In this document: positions 60,370 through 64,000 of the stretch, piece after piece
Layout: each line of letters opens with the position of its first letter
How positions within the stretch are numbered: the stretch's first letter is position 1
Assembly (NCBI GenBank): GCA_963763485.1
Contig: CAVXOW010000005.1
Location: 1,178,001 to 1,242,000 of the forward strand
Direction: 5' to 3'
DNA: 64,000 nt
DNA from: CAWCKS01 sp963763485
Lineage (GTDB): Bacteria; Pseudomonadota; Alphaproteobacteria; Rhizobiales; Xanthobacteraceae
Notes under the pieces: model-generated
The model's database searches: none
What the model was told of the DNA's origin: nothing
What the model saw: only the letters and a program-made list of their open reading frames with translations
Made by a program: the position numbers and the translations under genes

Positions 60370-61557
60370 ATGAGAACGACCGTAACGACGCTGCTGTCGG
60401 CCTGCGCCATTGTCGCACTGGCGACCAGTGCCGCCGTGGCGCAGACCAAGACCGTGAAGATCGGCTTCATATCGACCTTCTCGGGGCCGACGGCAGCGAT
60501 TGGCAACGACATGCGCAACTCGTTCGAGCTGGCGCTCGATCATCTTGGCCGCAAGATCGGCGGGCTGCCGGTCGAGGTCATCTATGAAGACGACACGCAG
60601 AAGCCCGATGTCGGCAAGCAGAAGAGCGAAAAGCTCGTCGAATCCGACAAGGTCAATTTCGTTGTAGGTTACATCTGGTCGAACGTGCTGCTGGCCTCGA
60701 TCAAGCCGGTCATCGACTCCAAGACATTCCTGATCAGCACCAATGCCGGCCCCTCGCAAATCGCCGGGGAATTGTGTTCCGAGTATTTCTTCTCAACCTC
60801 GTGGCAGAACGACCAGACACCGCAGGCGATGGGCGAGTACATGAACCAGAAGGGCGTGAAGTCCGTGTACTTGATCGGCCCGAACTACGCCGCGGGCAAG
60901 GACATGCTTGCTGGCGTGGCCTCCACGTTCAAAGGTCGAGTCATCAGCCAGGGGCTGACAAAATGGCCGGACCAGCTCGATTTCTCGACTGAGCTGTCGA
61001 ACGCCCGCGCAGCCAAGCCTGATGCGATCTTCGTGTTCTACCCCGGCGCGGCCGGCGTGCAGTTCCTGAACCAGTACGCGCAGTCCGGCCTCAAAGGTCA
61101 GATCCCGCTCTACACTGCCTTCACGATCGACGAGACGACCTTGCCATTGCAGAAGGAGAACGCGCTCGGCGTGCCGGGTGCGCAGGAATGGGTCAACGAC
61201 CTGCCGAACGAACAGAACAAGAAGTTCGTCGCCGACTATCGCGCGAAGTATCCTCCGGCGCGGCCGTCGTTCTACGGCGCGCAGAGCTATGACGCGGCGA
61301 TGCTGATCAACTCGGCTGTCACCGCCGTGAAGGGCAACCTCGACGACAAGGACGCCTTGCGCAACGCGCTGCGCAAGGCGGATTTCAAGTCGGTCCGCGG
61401 TGCCTTCAAGTTCGGCAACAACCAGATCCCGATCAACAATTTCTATCTGCAGGACGTGGTCAAGGACGACAAGGGCGAGCTGTCACTGAAAACCGTTGCC
61501 ACCATCGTCAAGGACAACCAGGACCAGTTCCACGACAAGTGTCCGATGAAGTGGTGA
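60370..61557 (+). CDS. Liv-type ABC transporter substrate-binding protein
   Basis: 395 residues from ATG 60370, behind GGGAGGGG. A signal peptide (TTLLSACAIVALATSAAVA) precedes a type I binding fold: VKIGFISTFSGPTAAIGNDM, KIGGLPVEVIYEDDTQKPDV and YLIGPNYAAGKDMLAGVAST. The second lobe and the GAFKFGNNQIPINNFYLQDV ending resemble receptors for aromatic acids in Liv-type systems. It is placed between a ring-cleavage dioxygenase and the permease genes, so an aromatic carboxylate is a reasonable guess for its ligand. Confidence 0.87.
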   Translation: MRTTVTTLLSACAIVALATSAAVAQTKTVKIGFISTFSGPTAAIGNDMRNSFELALDHLGRKIGGLPVEVIYEDDTQKPDVGKQKSEKLVESDKVNFVVGYIWSNVLLASIKPVIDSKTFLISTNAGPSQIAGELCSEYFFSTSWQNDQTPQAMGEYMNQKGVKSVYLIGPNYAAGKDMLAGVASTFKGRVISQGLTKWPDQLDFSTELSNARAAKPDAIFVFYPGAAGVQFLNQYAQSGLKGQIPLYTAFTIDETTLPLQKENALGVPGAQEWVNDLPNEQNKKFVADYRAKYPPARPSFYGAQSYDAAMLINSAVTAVKGNLDDKDALRNALRKADFKSVRGAFKFGNNQIPINNFYLQDVVKDDKGELSLKTVATIVKDNQDQFHDKCPMKW

Positions 61558-61610
61558 GGGGAATCTCGCTCTGCACTATCGACTATGATCGGACATAGCG
61601 GCCGCTCTTA

Positions 61611-61753
61611 CCTCTCCCCGCAATGCGGGGAGAGGTCGGATCGCTCTTGCGATCCGGGTGAGGGGCGGGGCAGTGCGATTGCTCGAGATGCAGAATCTGC
61701 GGATAGCTGCCCCTCACCCCGATCCTCTCCCCGCTAAAGTGGGGCGAGGGAGA
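61611..61753. repeat. Cluster of palindromes between binding-protein and permease genes
   Basis: CCTCTCCCCGCA-TGCGGGGAGAGG at 61611-61635 is a perfect stem. GATCGCTCTTGCGATC near 61639 is a second small stem. The whole block is again matched in inverted form by the GCCCCTCACCCCGATCCTCTCCCCGC region near 61709-61734. It fills the gap before the LivH gene and belongs to the same kind of interspersed palindrome seen at 49514-49672. Confidence 0.65.
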
Positions 61754-61786
61754 ATAGTGGGCCGCAGGTAGGGGGAAGCGCGCGTC

Positions 61787-62704
61787 ATGCTGCTGTTCAT
61801 CGAGCAATGTCTGAATGGCGTGCAGCTCGGGCTTCTGCTGTTTCTGCTGGCCGCGGGCCTGACGCTGGTGTTCGGCATCATGGACCTGGTCAACCTGGCG
61901 CACGGCTCGCTCTATATGCTCGGCGCCTACTTCGCCGCAACCTTTGCTGCGCTGACCGGCAGCTTCGTCGCGGCCGTGGCTCTTGCGCTCGTCGCGACGC
62001 TGGTCGTCGGCATGGCGCTCGAGGTGATCGCGATCCGCCGGCTCTATGGCCGCGACCACCTCGATCACGTGCTTGGCACGTTTGGGCTGATCCTGTTCTT
62101 CAATGAGCTGGTACGGCTGGTCTGGGGGCCAGGCGGACGCAACCTGCCGCTGCCGGCCTGGCTCTCGACCGCGGTCGAGCTCTTTCCTGGAGTCTACTAC
62201 CCGACCTATCGCTTCGCCATCATCGGCGTCGCGCTCGTCGTCGCATTTCTGCTTTACGTCGTAGTGATGCGGACAAAGGTCGGCATGCTGGTCCGCGCCG
62301 GCGCCTCGAACCGCGAAATGATCGGCGCGCTCGGCATCAACATAAAGCTGCTCTACACTTGCGTCTTCGGCGTCGGTGCGGCGCTCGCCGGCCTTGCCGG
62401 CGTGATGCAGGCGCCAATCCTCACCGCTTCGATCGGTATGGGCGAGAACATCCTGATCGTCGCCTTCGTCGTCATCATCATCGGAGGTATCGGCTCGATC
62501 CGCGGCGCGTTCGTCGCCTCGATCTTCGTCGGTCTGATCGACACCGTCGGCCGCGCCTTCCTGCCCGACATCCTCAAGCTGTTTCTCACTCCCGCCGCGG
62601 CCTCGACCGCAGGCCCGGCTCTGTCCTCCATGCTTGTCTACCTGTTGATGGCGATCGTGCTGATCGTGCGACCCGAGGGCTTGTTTCCGGCGGCGACCCG
62701 ATGA
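61787..62704 (+). CDS. livH: Liv-type ABC transporter permease (LivH)
   Basis: 305 residues, about eight membrane segments. Marks are LAAGLTLVFGIMDLVNLAHG followed by SLYMLGAYFA, and the loop VGMLVRAGASNREMIGALGI. The end LVRPEGLFPAATR is typical. It follows a palindromic block after the binding-protein gene and overlaps the LivM gene by 4 bases. Part of the third Liv transporter of the window. Confidence 0.9.
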   Translation: MLLFIEQCLNGVQLGLLLFLLAAGLTLVFGIMDLVNLAHGSLYMLGAYFAATFAALTGSFVAAVALALVATLVVGMALEVIAIRRLYGRDHLDHVLGTFGLILFFNELVRLVWGPGGRNLPLPAWLSTAVELFPGVYYPTYRFAIIGVALVVAFLLYVVVMRTKVGMLVRAGASNREMIGALGINIKLLYTCVFGVGAALAGLAGVMQAPILTASIGMGENILIVAFVVIIIGGIGSIRGAFVASIFVGLIDTVGRAFLPDILKLFLTPAAASTAGPALSSMLVYLLMAIVLIVRPEGLFPAATR

Positions 62705-63648
62705 CGCCAGCACTGACGCTTCGCAACGTCGTCATGGCCGTCATGATGGTCGTGCTGGCGCTAGTGCCGGTCTATGCCGCCTGGGTCGGCAACAATTTCG
62801 TGCTGATCCTGATGACACGCATCGTCATTCTCGCGATCGCCGCGGTCAGCCTCAATCTCATCATGGGCTATGGCGGCATGGTCAGTTTCGGACATGCCGC
62901 TTATCTTGGCATCGGCGGTTATGTCGTCGGCATCCTGGCGTTCGAGGGTGTTCCGTCGGGTTTCATCCAGTGGCCGCTCGCTCTGCTCGTGTCTGGACTG
63001 GCTGCGCTGATCATCGGCGCGCTGTGTTTACGCACCCGCGGTGTCTACTTCATCATGATCACGCTCGCCTTCGCACAGATGATTTATTACGTCGGCGTCA
63101 GCCTCGACCGCTATGGCGCCGACGACGGCCTCACGATCTACCGCCGCAGCCAGTTTGCCGGCCTCGTCAATCTCTCCAACAAGGTCGTGTTCTTCTATGT
63201 ATGCCTGGCGCTGCTGGCGCTGACGCTCGTCATCGTGTGGCGAATTGTGAACTCCCGCTTCGGCATGGCAATCCGCGGCTCGCGCTCCAATGATCGCCGC
63301 ATGCGCGCGATCGGCTTTCCGACCTTTCGCTATCGCCTCGTCTGCTTCGTGATCGCCGGCATGATCTGCGGCCTGGCCGGCGCGTTGCTTGCCAACCACA
63401 CCGAATTCATCAGCCCCGCGGCGATGCACTGGACCCGGTCCGGCGACCTCATCATCATGGTCGTGCTGGGCGGCATGGGCTCGTTGTTCGGCCCGGTGAT
63501 CGGGACGCTGGCGCTGCTGGTGCTCGAAGAGACGCTGTCGGGCCTGACCGAGTACTGGCAGATCATCCTCGGCCCGTTGTTGCTTGCGGTCGTGCTTTAC
63601 GCGCGCGGCGGCATCAATGGCGTGCTCGCGGGGCAAAGCCATGGCTGA
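62701..63648 (+). CDS. livM: Liv-type ABC transporter permease (LivM)
   Basis: 315 residues from ATG 62701 (ATGA overlap). Marks are LNLIMGYGGMVSFGHAAYLG, LCLRTRGVYFIMITLAFAQM and the ATPase-contact loop SRSNDRRMRAIGFPTFRYRL. Hydrophobic throughout. Forms the channel with LivH and overlaps the LivG gene by 8 bases. Confidence 0.9.
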   Translation: MTPALTLRNVVMAVMMVVLALVPVYAAWVGNNFVLILMTRIVILAIAAVSLNLIMGYGGMVSFGHAAYLGIGGYVVGILAFEGVPSGFIQWPLALLVSGLAALIIGALCLRTRGVYFIMITLAFAQMIYYVGVSLDRYGADDGLTIYRRSQFAGLVNLSNKVVFFYVCLALLALTLVIVWRIVNSRFGMAIRGSRSNDRRMRAIGFPTFRYRLVCFVIAGMICGLAGALLANHTEFISPAAMHWTRSGDLIIMVVLGGMGSLFGPVIGTLALLVLEETLSGLTEYWQIILGPLLLAVVLYARGGINGVLAGQSHG

Positions 63649-64000
63649 GCCGCTGCTGCAGGTCGAAGGCTTGAGCAAGCGCTTCGGCGGCATCGTTGCC
63701 TCCAACAATGTTTCGCTCGAGATCGGCGTCGGCGAACTGCACGCTGTCATTGGGCCGAACGGCGCCGGCAAGACCACGCTGATTGCGCAGCTGACCGGCG
63801 AGCTCACGCCCAACGCCGGCCGTGTTCGCCTCAGTGGCGTCGACATCACGCGCATGGCGCCGTTTCGCCGCAGCCTGCTCGGTCTCGCCCGCTCGTTCCA
63901 GATCACCTCGGTATTTCCCGATCTGACCGTGCTCGACAATGTTGCGCTGGCGGTGCAGGCGCATGCCGGACATTCTTTTCACTTCTGGCGCAACGCGCGA
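63641..64000 (+). CDS. livG: Liv-type ABC transporter ATP-binding protein (LivG), 3'-partial
   Basis: The first 120 residues are in the window. The N-terminal LLQVEGLSKRFGGIVASNNV, Walker A GPNGAGKTT and the LivG-type LARSFQITSVFPDLTVLDNV are present; signature and Walker B lie beyond base 64000. ATG 63641 overlaps the LivM end. A LivF gene is expected to follow. Confidence 0.87.
   Translation, partial: MAEPLLQVEGLSKRFGGIVASNNVSLEIGVGELHAVIGPNGAGKTTLIAQLTGELTPNAGRVRLSGVDITRMAPFRRSLLGLARSFQITSVFPDLTVLDNVALAVQAHAGHSFHFWRNAR

Overview
The window looks like a chromosomal accessory/catabolic region of a high-GC alphaproteobacterium, most likely a Bradyrhizobium-type member of the Nitrobacteraceae/Xanthobacteraceae. 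The reasons are the GC-rich codon use, the many branched-chain-amino-acid-type (Liv) and peptide-type ABC transporters beside catabolic oxidoreductases, small rhizobial-looking hypothetical proteins, an IS5-type remnant, and intergenic palindromes of the CGTCATTGCGAG...CTCGCAATGACG kind. No rRNA, tRNA, CRISPR, prophage or origin was seen.

Layout. 1-6009: six luciferase-like (LLM) flavin/F420-dependent oxidoreductases, four of them in one minus-strand run. 6098-6661: an IS5-family remnant and a small hypothetical gene. 6836-18403: a PanE-like reductase, an FAD-dependent KstD-like dehydrogenase, an Old-Yellow-Enzyme protein, a complete Liv transporter containing a LivM-LivG fusion, a UROD/MetE-like protein and an enolase-superfamily protein. 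19136-21449: an unusual periplasmic binding protein joining a Liv-type receptor to a TAXI-type receptor. 21565-25197: a membrane-anchored Sel1-like protein, an LTA-synthase-like sulfatase and a small Cys-rich protein. 25341-35672: a secretion/surface locus with a large RTX/FG-GAP protein, a zinc-ribbon protein, two LuxR-type regulators with degenerate receivers, a MacA/MacB-like tripartite exporter and three Gly-Asn repeat secreted proteins. 35921-41070: a second Liv cluster with a GAF protein. 41191-47756: amidohydrolase and M24 peptidase, divergent from a hydantoinase A-B (5-oxoprolinase-type) fusion. 47895-53466: a complete dipeptide/oligopeptide ABC transporter. 53615-60216: an HpaB-type monooxygenase, dienelactone hydrolase, DUF6295 protein, OYE protein, an ArsR-AHSA1-DUF1801 operon and a gentisate-type dioxygenase. 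60370-64000: a third Liv cluster, cut by the window end.

How it fits together. Most of the window reads as uptake (three Liv systems, one peptide system, one orphan receptor) coupled to oxidation and hydrolysis of organic compounds (LLM, KstD-like, two OYEs, HpaB-like, DLH, gentisate-type dioxygenase, hydantoinase, amidohydrolase). Specific substrates cannot be read. The best candidate for an undescribed system is the operon at 30983-35672: three Sec-exported proteins made almost wholly of GNGNxGxxNGNxN repeats, followed directly by a MacA-like adaptor, a MacB/LolD-like ATPase and an FtsX/MacB permease. The nearby 874-residue RTX/FG-GAP protein begins with related GAFNG repeats, which ties it to the same theme.

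Caution on quality. At least eight genes contain frameshifts. Apart from one upstream site in the gene at 37509-38712, each break is a +1 shift, and several lie at a short homopolymer. Removing one base per break restores full-length family members, for example four in the HpaB-type gene. This looks more like indel errors in the sequence than decay, and apparent pseudogenes should be read in that light.
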